The notes beneath the pieces were generated by a model that was not told the DNA's origin, did not search any database, and was given only the letters and a program-made list of their open reading frames with translations. The position numbers and the translations under genes were made by a program. A DNA stretch of 64,000 nucleotides from Caldicellulosiruptor changbaiensis (GTDB lineage Bacteria; Bacillota; Thermoanaerobacteria; Caldicellulosiruptorales; Caldicellulosiruptoraceae): the NCBI RefSeq assembly GCF_003999255.1, contig NZ_CP034791.1, forward strand, positions 124,001-188,000, given 5' to 3'. Below, piece by piece: positions 25,818 to 34,219 of the stretch. Positions within the stretch are counted from its first letter, which is position 1. Every line of letters begins with the position of its first letter.

Positions 25818-26756
25818 ATGAATATTAAAGCACAAAATAAGAAATTTTTAAAGCTACTTTTTGTAGTGAAAAAGGTTACTGAAGCTCTGACAAGGAGAAT
25901 AAAGCACAATAGAAGAGGACGCCCAAGGAAATTTAATTTGTTTCAAATAATAGCTTGTCTGGTTTACAAAGTTAAGAAGGGGATAAAGAGTTTCAGAGAA
26001 TTAGAATATCGAATAAATCAAGACACAGAGTTTAAGCAAGTAGTAGGTATAGAAGAAAGTCCGGACTATTCATATTTTGCGAAGTTGTCAAGAAAAATAG
26101 AAAAAGAATACATGCAAGATATAAAAGACATATTAATAGCTAAGATAGAACCTGATATGAGTATAGCGATAGTAGATTCTACACCTTTGAGAAGTGCCAA
26201 AAATGATTCAGAAGCAAAAATAGGTATACATATTACAATAGGATTTTACAGGGGATACAAATTACATCTTTTGTGTACAGGTAAAGAAGAAGTAATACCA
26301 CTTTTCTGGATTTTAACAGGGGCAAATGAACATGACTCAAGACAAGAAGAGCTTTTATATAGGGCATGGGGCTTTGGCTGTGAGATTGTATTAGCAGATG
26401 CGGGATACGATTGTAGCAGATGGTTTAATATAGCAAATGAGCTTAAGGTTAAATTTGTTGCTGGGATAAACAAAAGAAACATGAAAGATAAAAACAATGT
26501 TAAGAATGTTTTTAGAAGAAATAACATAAGATTTTTAGAAACTGAAGAGGGCAAAAAGCTATACAAGCATAGAACAAAGATTGAAAGACTATTTAGTAAA
26601 TTAAAAGGTGAATATAATCTTGAGAATGTAAGGCTCAGGAGGTTTAAGAATTATAAAAGGTATATTGATTGGATACTAATTACTTTTTTGTTTGAGCAAC
26701 TTCTCAGAAAAGTAGAAGGTAAGAAGTTTTCTTTCGCATATGAATGGAATCAATAA
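25818..26756 (+). CDS. DDE transposase of the IS4-like element, copy 1
   Basis: 312 aa. The catalytic acidic residues lie in AIVDSTPLRS, LADAGYD and the C-terminal YKHRTKIERLFSKLK. The last has the exact Y-x2-R-x3-E-x6-K spacing of the IS4-superfamily YREK motif. The N-terminal basic segment RRGRPRKF probably binds the terminal repeats. ATG 25818 lies 13 nt after the G-run; in copy 2 the start is closer (GATG where copy 1 has GATA), so copy 1 may be translated less well. About 93% identical to copy 2 by eye. Confidence 0.92.
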   Translation: MNIKAQNKKFLKLLFVVKKVTEALTRRIKHNRRGRPRKFNLFQIIACLVYKVKKGIKSFRELEYRINQDTEFKQVVGIEESPDYSYFAKLSRKIEKEYMQDIKDILIAKIEPDMSIAIVDSTPLRSAKNDSEAKIGIHITIGFYRGYKLHLLCTGKEEVIPLFWILTGANEHDSRQEELLYRAWGFGCEIVLADAGYDCSRWFNIANELKVKFVAGINKRNMKDKNNVKNVFRRNNIRFLETEEGKKLYKHRTKIERLFSKLKGEYNLENVRLRRFKNYKRYIDWILITFLFEQLLRKVEGKKFSFAYEWNQ

Positions 26757-27825
26757 CTTTTGCTCATTTTATGTATTATTGGTAATAATTTTTATTCAAC
26801 AACCTAATTTAATTAATGAAATGTTGTTGGAATTGGGTGACCCTCATACAAAATTAAAAAAGACTTTTCAGAATTATTTTTTTTCACCTCTGAGAATATA
26901 TTATCTTGATAACTCATTTTATATAGTTGACAATTTAATGAAGGACTCTAAAATCAAAAAGGGGATGAAGTTAGTAAGAATTAATGAAATTCCTATAGAA
27001 CAATATGTCGAAAAAGAGCAAAAAAGGTTACGGTATAAATCAATAAGTGCCGTAATTATAGAAATATTGGAAAATTTATCATTTAGCAATAAAAAGAAAT
27101 GTTTTAAGATTACATGTATAGATGACGGTAAAGAAATAACAGAGATTGTAGATTTTATAGAAATGAGTGAAATGAGAAAATTTTATGATTTTAAAACTAA
27201 TGAATTTCTTTTAACTTCGAAAGTAAGCAAGAAGATAGATAACACTTTATATTATAAAGTATTTAGTTTCATGAGCAAAAACATTACTAAAATATTTTTA
27301 GAGACTATATTTGGTATAACTAATTGTCAGAATTTAATTGTTGATGTTCGAGATAATATTGGTGGTATAGTTGAAGAGGCTAAGAACTTTGCTGCACTAT
27401 TTTTAGAGAATTCTAAAATTATTGGGTATGAAAGAGAGGGTAAAGAGAAAAAGGTAACTCCAATTATTATTAATCCATCTAAATACAATATTGTAAATAA
27501 ATTCAAGAATATTATATTTTTATGTAATAACTTTACAGGAAGTTCAGCAGAATATATACTTTTAAATGCTGTAAAAGAAACCTGTGAGAAAATTACCATT
27601 ATTGGAACAGAAACTGCAGGTATGCCGCACAGCGCGAATATTTTTACGTTAGATACGACCCATAAATTACAGATTACTACAAAAGAATATATGGATATTA
27701 ACGGTAATACAATGGCAGAAAAAGGAATAAAACCTGATATAATAGTTGTTAATGATGTCAAATATATAACTGAAGGAAAGGACAAGCAGTTAGAAGCTGC
27801 GTTACAAATATGTAAATCAACATAA
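26740..27825 (+). pseudogene. S41-type peptidase (TrnP-like), C-terminal fragment
   Basis: Native sequence resumes at 26816 after the right 9-bp duplication. It has GDPHT, a PDZ-like KKGMKLVRINEIPI, the core strand LIVDVRDNIGG, and FTGSSAEYILLNAV carrying the likely catalytic Ser of the S41 family. GTETAGMPHSA and EKGIKPDIIV follow, close to a complete protease domain. An ATG at 26740 inside the end of the insertion sequence, overlapping the transposase stop, would add a hydrophobic start (FCSFYVLLVIIFIQQP). A truncated protease could therefore still be made by coupling to the transposase, but it would lack the native N-terminus. Confidence 0.85.
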
Positions 27826-27854
27826 CAAGTGTAAGAAAAGGAGCATGAAAGATT

Positions 27855-28097
27855 ATGGAAAATAGAAAAATTAAATATATTTTAAAATTCTCATTACTAT
27901 TTGTGATATATGTTAATTGCACAATTCTTATCAAGAACTTACTAATTTTAAAATTAAAAAAGACATATGATTACTATTTGCATAATTTTAAACTTATTTT
28001 ATTGCAAACTGTTATATTTTTTATTATTGGCTGTATGGTAGCTATAAAAAGTTTGTGTGTGAAAAATAAAAAAATCTCAAGGGGCGAAAAGAAATGA
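27855..28097 (+). CDS. Small two-TM membrane protein of the sactipeptide cluster
   Basis: 80 aa with two hydrophobic helices (ILKFSLLFVIYVNCTILI near residues 9-26 and LILLQTVIFFIIGCMVAI near 47-64) and charged ends. It lies between the peptidase and the ABC ATPase and overlaps the ATPase start by 4 bp. Small membrane proteins in bacteriocin clusters are often immunity proteins or transporter accessories. That is an inference from position; no family was recognised. Confidence 0.75.
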   Translation: MENRKIKYILKFSLLFVIYVNCTILIKNLLILKLKKTYDYYLHNFKLILLQTVIFFIIGCMVAIKSLCVKNKKISRGEKK

Positions 28098-28939
28098 ATG
28101 AATATATACTTATAGTAGAAAATTTAACCAAGATTTATGACAAATTTCAATTAAAAAATGTTAGTTTTAAATTGAAAAGAGGTCAAATAATGGGTTTTAT
28201 TGGCCCAAATGGAGCAGGGAAGAGTACAACTATTAAATCAATAATGGGTATTATTCCATTTGATAGTGGGAATATATTAATAGACGGTAAAGATTTTCAA
28301 AAAAATGAAATAGAAATAAAAAAGGTTATAGGTTATGTCGGTGAGCATTTAGATTTTTATGAACACGTAAAATTAAAAAAAATATATAGATTTATTCGTG
28401 CTTTTTATAAGGATTGGAACGAAGATTTGTTTAGAAATTTAATTAATCGATTTGGCTTAGATTTAGAAAAAAAAATGAAAGAATTATCAAAAGGAATGGT
28501 TGTAAAATTTTCTTTAGCATTAGCACTAGCACATTTTCCAAAACTACTTATTTTAGATGAACCTACATCTGGTTTAGATCCAATTGTCAGAAATGATATA
28601 CTTGATATTTTAAAGGAATATGCCAAAAACAATTGTTCAATATTATTTTCTTCACATATAACGGAGGATATTATTAAAATTGCTGATGAAGTAACCTATA
28701 TAAACAACGGAGAAATTAAACTTATCGAAAATAAAAAAGTTATTCTTAATTATTATTTTAAAGTAAATATATCAGCAATAAATAGATTGAAAAACTGCAA
28801 AGTAATATTTAAGAATGAAAATGAAGCTATTATATATGTAGATAGTTACACATTAAAACAGCTTGATTTACTACCTGAGAAAGAAAGTTTTACAAAGATA
28901 AGTTTGGATGAATTATTAAATTTTATAGTGAAATTATAG
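28094..28939 (+). CDS. ABC transporter ATPase (TrnF-like)
   Basis: 281 aa. Walker A GPNGAGKST, an ABC signature in the unusual form LSKGM, Walker B LLILDEPTSGLD and the switch His in LFSSHITED are visible. The BcrA/CcmA-like subfamily usually pairs with a separate ABC-2 permease for export or self-protection. It is coupled upstream to the 80-aa membrane protein and downstream to the permease, so the pair probably exports the mature peptides or gives immunity. Confidence 0.9.
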   Translation: MNEYILIVENLTKIYDKFQLKNVSFKLKRGQIMGFIGPNGAGKSTTIKSIMGIIPFDSGNILIDGKDFQKNEIEIKKVIGYVGEHLDFYEHVKLKKIYRFIRAFYKDWNEDLFRNLINRFGLDLEKKMKELSKGMVVKFSLALALAHFPKLLILDEPTSGLDPIVRNDILDILKEYAKNNCSILFSSHITEDIIKIADEVTYINNGEIKLIENKKVILNYYFKVNISAINRLKNCKVIFKNENEAIIYVDSYTLKQLDLLPEKESFTKISLDELLNFIVKL

Positions 28940-28954
28940 GTTGAGGTGAATCAT

Positions 28955-29578
28955 ATGATACAACTGATAAAAAAAGATATATGTTTCAATATCAGACAAG
29001 TTATATTTGGATTATTAGCTTCAATTTTCTTTGCTTCAATAATATTTGATAGTGAAAGGTTTAGTATTATGGCAATATTAATGGTGCCTTCGTTACTTTT
29101 TTCATTTTTAGTAGGGAAAATGTGTTATATGGAAGATAGAAGAAGCGTATATAATCTGCTTAAATCATTACCCATTTCTAAAAAATATATTGTGATCAGT
29201 AAATATATAGAGAGTTATCTAACCATTATCTTGGGTTGTGTTATATTAGAAATTTTTAATATTATTGCAGCATACTTCAAAAAACCTCAGTATCCTTTAT
29301 TATCTAATATTTCTTTGATAATATTGAGTGCAATAATAATTTATAACTCATTTTATCTATTTTTAAATTTTAAGTATAATTACAGTCAAGCACAAAAAAC
29401 AATATATATAATAATTATTTTGTATTTTTCAAGTTTATACATTTATAAGTATACACATCAATATATGCAACAAATGTTTACAGAAACCCAAATAGGTTTA
29501 ATATCAATTGGTGTTTCAATAACTTTTAGTATTTTTCTGTGCCTTAAAAGTATTAAAGCGTTTCAAAATAAGGAATAA
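28955..29578 (+). CDS. ABC-2 type permease (TrnG-like)
   Basis: 207 aa with about six transmembrane helices and an N-terminal amphipathic start (MIQLIKKDICFNIRQ), typical of ABC-2 permeases. The RRSVYNLLKSLPISKKYIVISKYI segment is the common cytoplasmic loop. ATG 28955 is preferred over GTG 28946 because GAGGTG (28943-28948) is then the SD. It is the partner of the preceding ATPase and the last gene of the island; a terminator follows at once. Confidence 0.85.
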   Translation: MIQLIKKDICFNIRQVIFGLLASIFFASIIFDSERFSIMAILMVPSLLFSFLVGKMCYMEDRRSVYNLLKSLPISKKYIVISKYIESYLTIILGCVILEIFNIIAAYFKKPQYPLLSNISLIILSAIIIYNSFYLFLNFKYNYSQAQKTIYIIIILYFSSLYIYKYTHQYMQQMFTETQIGLISIGVSITFSIFLCLKSIKAFQNKE

Positions 29579-29596
29579 AAGATGTAACAGGAAGAA

Positions 29597-29647
29597 TCCT
29601 CTCTGGTGCTACAATATAAACTTTGCCGGAGGGGATTTTTTATTTTT
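29597..29647 (+). terminator. Terminator at the end of the sactipeptide island (repeat copy R2)
   Basis: TCCTCTCTGGTG (29597-29608) pairs with TGCCGGAGGGGA (29624-29635) through G-U compensated positions, then a T-run. It is a near-duplicate of 21203-21239. The similarity continues for about 40 bp beyond the stem (TATTTTTGGYACAGAA...). Confidence 0.85.
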
Positions 29648-29687
29648 GGTACAGAAGAGGAAAATTAAAATTAGTAAAATTGCTGAA

Positions 29688-29716
29688 TGCACAACAAATC
29701 AGATATTTGATATAAT
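29688..29716 (+). promoter_or_regulatory. Candidate promoter for the GH15 gene
   Basis: TATAAT at 29711-29716 has a weak -35 (TGCACA, 29688-29693) at 17-bp spacing, 54 nt before the TTG start. Confidence 0.4.
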
Positions 29717-29770
29717 ATGATTACTGCAAATGTTTGCGCAAAAATTTAAATATAAGAAAGAGGGATCATA

Positions 29771-31606
29771 TTGAGAAAGCCGCACGTGATAGAAGCTATA
29801 ATTGGGAATACAAAGGTTTTAGGGCAGCTTGATTCAAATGGCATATTGCAAAGGTTTTATTGGCCTGCAGTAGATTATTATCAGCAGGTGAAACTCTTTT
29901 TGGCAGCGGTTTTTTTGGATGGGCTTGTATTTTTCGAAGATGAAAATTTCAAGATAAAAAGTGGATTTGTGGATGACTTTGCGTACTTTTTTGAATATAA
30001 AATTGCAGACAAAACAATTTTTCAGCTTGACTTTGTTGACTTTGAAACAGATAGCTTGGTTCGTTTATGGGAAACTGGCTTCGAAGACTTCTATGTCTTT
30101 TTAGAACCTATGATAAATTCTTCAAGCCTTTTTAATGCTGCAAAGGTTGATAAGAAAAATGAAATAATCTATGCATATTTTAAAGGAACTTATATTGGTC
30201 TTGCTTTTGAAAACAAAATAGAAAGCTTTACAGTAAAAAACGGAATTAGTGATGCAAACGATAATCAATTGGAAGGTTGGAGTGAGGCAACAAACCCTCA
30301 AATTGCTGTAAAACTCAAAAATACAGGGAGGGTTGTATGTTTTCTTGCTTTTGGGAACTCGAAAGATGAGGTCTATCATAAGCTCTCTTATTTAAAGCAA
30401 AAGGGATATGACGATATTTACAGTCAAACCAAAGCCTTTTGGGAAAAGAAATTTTCAAAAGTAAAGCTTGTTTGCACAGAAGACACCAAAGACATAGAAC
30501 TTCAGAAAAGAAGTGCCTATGTATTTTATACTCTGCAAAATTCCAAAACAGGTGGAATTTTAGCTGCATCTGAGGTTGACGAGAAGTTTTACCATTGTGG
30601 CGGGTATGGTTTTGTGTGGGGAAGAGACGCTGCGTTTATAGTATCTGCAATGGATGCGCTTGGACTCTCAAAGGAGGTTGAAAAGTTTTTTGAATTTAAA
30701 TTTTCTTGTCAGGAAAAAGAAGGTTTTTGGGATCAGAGATACTATACAGACGGTACTTTGGCACCAAGCTGGGGAGTTCAGATTGATGAGACAGCTTCTG
30801 TTGTATGGGGCTTTTTAGAACATTGCGAGAAGAAAAATTCTCTTCATTTGATTGATTTGTATAAAGATAAGCTCAAAAAAGCACTGCTGTTTTTGATAGC
30901 TCTGGTAGACAGTACAAAAGGAGTTGTGTGCAGAAGCTTTGACCTGTGGGAAGAAAGAGAAGGTATTCATCTTTACTCAAATGCAAGCATATATGCAGCG
31001 CTAAAGAAAGCCAAAAAATATTTTCCTGAGTTTGAAAGTGAAATTGAAAAGAAATTAAAAGCAATAAAAAATCAGATGGCAACAAGATTTTACAGTCCCA
31101 AACTTTCCCGGTATGTAAGGTCAACAGATGTTAGAATTTCAAGAGAGGAATTTTTAAAACTTCCAGAAGAGAACAGGTACATGCAAAAAGATGAGAGATA
31201 TGAGATAACCTATTATTTCAAAAAGCAAGATGAAGTTGTTGACATTTCAATGCTTGGCATTTATTATCCTTTTGAAATGGTAGATAGCAGCGATAAGGCT
31301 TTCAAAGCAACCATTTTGGCTATTGAAAGGGAGTGTCAAAATTCAATTGTCGGGGGCTACAAGAGATACTCTGATGACAGATACATTGGTGGAAATCCAT
31401 GGATACTGACAACACTCTGGCTTGCAATTTACTACAAAAAAACAGGGCAGATTGACAGGGCAGAAAAACTTTTTGAGTGGGCAAAAGCGCACAGTTTGCC
31501 AAACGGACTTTTTCCAGAGCAGGTTGACAGAATAACAGGAAAGCCTGCCTGGGTTGTACCTTTAGCATGGTCTCATGCAATGTATGTGCTGTATCTTTAT
31601 GAATAA
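29771..31606 (+). CDS. Glycoside hydrolase family 15 (glucoamylase-like)
   Basis: 611 aa, cytosolic since no signal peptide is seen. An N-terminal beta-sandwich-like domain (about 250 residues) leads into the alpha/alpha-barrel. The barrel carries WGRDAAF (about residue 283), QIDETA with candidate acid Glu340, DLWEEREGIHLYS and GLFPEQVD with candidate base Glu583. These match prokaryotic GH15 glucoamylases, which release glucose from alpha-glucans; a trehalase-type specificity is possible. TTG 29771 has GAGGGAT upstream. Base composition returns to the chromosomal average here, in contrast to the island before it. Confidence 0.85.
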   Translation: MRKPHVIEAIIGNTKVLGQLDSNGILQRFYWPAVDYYQQVKLFLAAVFLDGLVFFEDENFKIKSGFVDDFAYFFEYKIADKTIFQLDFVDFETDSLVRLWETGFEDFYVFLEPMINSSSLFNAAKVDKKNEIIYAYFKGTYIGLAFENKIESFTVKNGISDANDNQLEGWSEATNPQIAVKLKNTGRVVCFLAFGNSKDEVYHKLSYLKQKGYDDIYSQTKAFWEKKFSKVKLVCTEDTKDIELQKRSAYVFYTLQNSKTGGILAASEVDEKFYHCGGYGFVWGRDAAFIVSAMDALGLSKEVEKFFEFKFSCQEKEGFWDQRYYTDGTLAPSWGVQIDETASVVWGFLEHCEKKNSLHLIDLYKDKLKKALLFLIALVDSTKGVVCRSFDLWEEREGIHLYSNASIYAALKKAKKYFPEFESEIEKKLKAIKNQMATRFYSPKLSRYVRSTDVRISREEFLKLPEENRYMQKDERYEITYYFKKQDEVVDISMLGIYYPFEMVDSSDKAFKATILAIERECQNSIVGGYKRYSDDRYIGGNPWILTTLWLAIYYKKTGQIDRAEKLFEWAKAHSLPNGLFPEQVDRITGKPAWVVPLAWSHAMYVLYLYE

Positions 31607-31621
31607 ATTAATGATAAAAAT

Positions 31622-31666
31622 AAAGACCAGCTTGTTTGTTCTTAAACACAGCTGGTCTTTTAGTTT
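31622..31666. terminator. Terminator between GH15 and the convergent unknown gene
   Basis: AAAGACCAGCT (31622-31632) and AGCTGGTCTTT (31650-31660) form a perfect 11-bp stem followed by TTAGTTTT. It lies between convergent genes and may serve both. Confidence 0.85.
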
Positions 31667-31671
31667 TATTA

Positions 31672-32271
31672 TTACACAGGATTATAAGGTAAATATTTCT
31701 CCAATCTCTTTTTTAAAGGTTGATATTTAAAGGTTGTTTTTCCAATTATTTCGCCATCAATAAATTTTATTTCCACATCGTATATTGCTTCTTCTAGTTG
31801 AGAAAAGTCAAGAATGATATGTTCTGCATATTTTATAAAGTAATTATTAGTTTTTTCTCCTGGTGGAATATTAGCTAAGGAAAAATAACATTTTTCAGAA
31901 TTCTTTTTTATCTCAATAATAATTGGACATGTATCGATGGGGTTAATTAGTTCAATATATATTACAAACTTTTTATCATTGCCAAAAAGAACATAGGTTT
32001 CATGCAATAATTTTAAAAACCCATCTTCAGTTTTGAACGTTTCCAAACCAATTTTTACTTTTTCTATTTTCAACTCTTCTTTTAATCTTTTTAGTTTTTT
32101 AGTGGTTGTAGAAAATATTAATTGTTCATTACACACAATAATAAAAGGTTCATTTTCTTTTAAGAAAGTTGAAATATTGATGAAATCACTGTTTCTCTTA
32201 CATTCAATGACATTGTTTTCTGTTATGATTTTTATTTCTTGAAATGTATCTAAAGGAAGGTAAAGATTCAT
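31672..32271 (-). CDS. Hypothetical protein, 199 aa
   Basis: Soluble and strand-rich by eye, with no signal peptide or membrane span. It starts MNLYLPLDTFQEIKI and ends in a basic tail (KKRLEKYLPYNPV). GAGGT lies 8 nt before ATG 32271. No catalytic motif or family was recognised. It is on the same strand and downstream of the duplicated two-gene unit now separated by insertion-sequence copy 2, so it was probably part of the same transcription unit before the insertion. Confidence 0.6.
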   Translation of the reverse strand: MNLYLPLDTFQEIKIITENNVIECKRNSDFINISTFLKENEPFIIVCNEQLIFSTTTKKLKRLKEELKIEKVKIGLETFKTEDGFLKLLHETYVLFGNDKKFVIYIELINPIDTCPIIIEIKKNSEKCYFSLANIPPGEKTNNYFIKYAEHIILDFSQLEEAIYDVEIKFIDGEIIGKTTFKYQPLKKRLEKYLPYNPV

Positions 32272-32385
32272 TAACGTTTACCTCGCACTTTATAATTATT
32301 TCAAAATAGTCTTTATACTAAATAGTTACTATTCTGGAATCTATTCTATAATTTCTTTTATTTTAATAACAAGTTTAGTATTTCA

Positions 32386-33500
32386 GAGGTTGTTGAATAA
32401 AAGAAATAACCATATAGAGTAAACATAGTAACAAAAGAAAAAAGCCCCCTTGTGTTATAATTTTAATTTAAGAGAAAACCACAACAAAACACAAGGGGGA
32501 AAAAGATGACTAAGAATATTAAAGCACAAAATAAGAAATTTTTAAAGCTGCTTTTTGTAATAAAAAAGGTTACTGAAGTTTTATCGAGGAAGATAAAGCA
32601 AAATAGAAGGGGACGACCGAGGAAATTTAATCTGTTTCAGATAATAGCTTGTTTGGTTTATAAAGTTAAAAAGGGGATAAAGAGTTTCAGAGAATTAGAA
32701 TATCGAATAAATCAAGACACAGAGTTTAAGCAAGTAGTAGGTATAGAAGAAAGTCCGGACTATTCATATTTTGCAAAGTTGTCAAGAAAAATAGAAAAAG
32801 AATACATGCAAGATATAAAAGACATATTAATAGCTAAGATAGAACCTGATATGAGTATAGCGATAGTAGACTCTACGCCGCTGAGAAGTGCCAAAAATGA
32901 TTCAGAAGCAAAAATAGGTATACATATTACAATAGGATTTTTCAGGGGATACAAATTACATCTTTTGTGTACAGGTAAAGAAGAAGTAATACCACTTTTC
33001 TGGATTTTAACAGGGGCAAATGAACATGACTCAAGACAAGAAGAGCTTTTGTATAGGGCATGGGGCTTTGGCTGTGAGATTGTATTAGCAGATGCGGGAT
33101 ACGATTGTAGCAGATGGTTTAATATAGCAAATGAGCTTAAAGTTAAATTTGTTGCTGGGATAAACAAAAGAAACATGAAAAATAAAAACAATGTTAGCAA
33201 TAGTTTTAGAAGCAAGAACATAAGATTTTTAGAAACTGAAGAGGGTAAAAAGCTATACAAGCAGAGAACAAAGATTGAAAGACTATTTAGCAAATTAAAA
33301 GGTGAATATAATCTTGAGAATGTGAGGCTCAAGGGATTTAGAAATTATAAAAGGTATATTGATTGGATACTAATTACTTTTCTATTTGAGCAACTTCTTA
33401 GAAAGTTAGAAGGTAAGAAGTTTTCTTTCGCTTATGAATGGAATCAATAACTTTTGTTTATTTTATGTATTGTTGGTAATATTTTTTATTCAACAACCTA
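32386..33500 (+). mobile_element. IS4-like insertion sequence, copy 2 (1,115 bp)
   Basis: It has the same ends as copy 1 (GAGGTTGTTGAATAAAA ... TTATTCAACAACCTA). The flanking direct repeat is AACAAGTTTAGTATTTCA at 32368-32385 and 33501-33518: 18 bp, twice the length seen for copy 1. It is inserted in the last codons of a minus-strand membrane-protein gene. Confidence 0.93.
32506..33450 (+). CDS. DDE transposase of the IS4-like element, copy 2
   Basis: 314 aa, intact. It has the same acidic residues (VDSTPLRS, ADAGYD) and YREK motif (YKQRTKIERLFSKLK) as copy 1. ATG 32506 lies 7 nt after AAGGGGG, a better start region than copy 1. The leader again contains the CCCCTTGTGTT/AACACAAGGGG inverted repeat with TATAAT in between. 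Differences from copy 1 cluster in the N-terminal 30 residues and around residues 230-240, so the copies are not from a single very recent event. Confidence 0.92.
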   Translation: MTKNIKAQNKKFLKLLFVIKKVTEVLSRKIKQNRRGRPRKFNLFQIIACLVYKVKKGIKSFRELEYRINQDTEFKQVVGIEESPDYSYFAKLSRKIEKEYMQDIKDILIAKIEPDMSIAIVDSTPLRSAKNDSEAKIGIHITIGFFRGYKLHLLCTGKEEVIPLFWILTGANEHDSRQEELLYRAWGFGCEIVLADAGYDCSRWFNIANELKVKFVAGINKRNMKNKNNVSNSFRSKNIRFLETEEGKKLYKQRTKIERLFSKLKGEYNLENVRLKGFRNYKRYIDWILITFLFEQLLRKLEGKKFSFAYEWNQ

Positions 33501-34041
33501 AACAAGTTTAGTATTTCAAAGAAAACAATACCTAGAATACATACTGCAATATACAAACCAATACCTTCTAAAGATGGAGCAAATATTACCAAGAGTATTA
33601 TTGCCGCAAGTATAAAGAAGACCACTATTTTACTAAAATTCTTATATTTATAAAATTTAACTTTTTCTAAATGAAAAAAGCGAATAGTAAAAAGTGAAAA
33701 CAAAAATTCAAATATTATTAACATTACAAGAAGTTTTAGTGAAGATATTATCCTAAGCAGAAGTATACCAATATTAAACACACAAGAAAAAGTGATAAAA
33801 AATACCGCAGGTTTTATTAAAATTTTCTTTGAGTAACCATTTAGATTTTGTTCTATTGACAAATCTAATATGCTATCAACTACTACTCCAACTACTATAA
33901 AAAGTTGTGCAATTCTATTTGCTACATTTCCTTTTAAGATTGGTGAGTTTCTATTGAGGTAAAAAAAATCAATGCTAAGAGTGATAAAATAATTCCACTG
34001 AGTGCCCAATTCAAAAAATGATGTTTGGTTTTATTTGCCAT
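33501..34041 (-). pseudogene. Decayed multi-TM protein B2 (frameshift plus insertion sequence)
   Basis: A paralogue of the gene at 34220-34768. From ATG 34041 the frame reads MANKTKHHFLNWALSGIIL up to a run of eight T (33961-33968), then goes out of frame. One extra T would restore ...LIFFYLNRNSPILKG, aligned with the intact copy. The 3' end is cut by insertion-sequence copy 2 at 33501; without it the protein would end FEILNLLLK with a stop at 32358, matching FEVLNFTLR of the intact copy. The gene overlaps its upstream partner's stop in the same way as the intact pair. Confidence 0.78.
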
Positions 34042-34199
34042 ATTCATTCCAACCTCGGACAAATCCTTTTACAAAAGATATACCAGTTGTAAAATATTCT
34101 CCATATTCAAATATTTTAATTATCTCTTTTGCAAAAGCACTTGCAGCACTGGACAAACTATCTTGTTCTACTCCTCTTAAACATATATCCATTTTTCAT
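34031..34199 (-). pseudogene. Decayed partner protein A2 (C-terminal remnant)
   Basis: A remnant of a second copy of the 120-aa gene at 34758-35120. The DNA begins with the shared ATGAAAAATGGATATA, gains one nucleotide, then reads LRGVEQDSLSSAASAFAKE... to FVRGWNEYGK and a stop at 34031, against FVRGWREYGK in the intact copy. The first about 65 codons are missing. The block starts just after the stop of B1, indicating a tandem duplication of the A-B unit. Confidence 0.75.
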
Positions 34200-34219
34200 T
34201 ATATTAAATCAAAAAAGAT

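Larger units (their letters stand above)
25693..26806 (+). mobile_element. IS4-like insertion sequence, copy 1 (1,114 bp)
   Basis: The ends are (GA)GGTTGTTGAATAAAA and TTTTATTCAACAACC(TA), a 15-bp perfect terminal inverted repeat. ATTTAATTA at 25684-25692 is repeated at 26807-26815 as a 9-bp target duplication. It holds one transposase gene and sits inside the S41 peptidase gene. A nearly identical copy is at 32386-33500. Confidence 0.95.
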
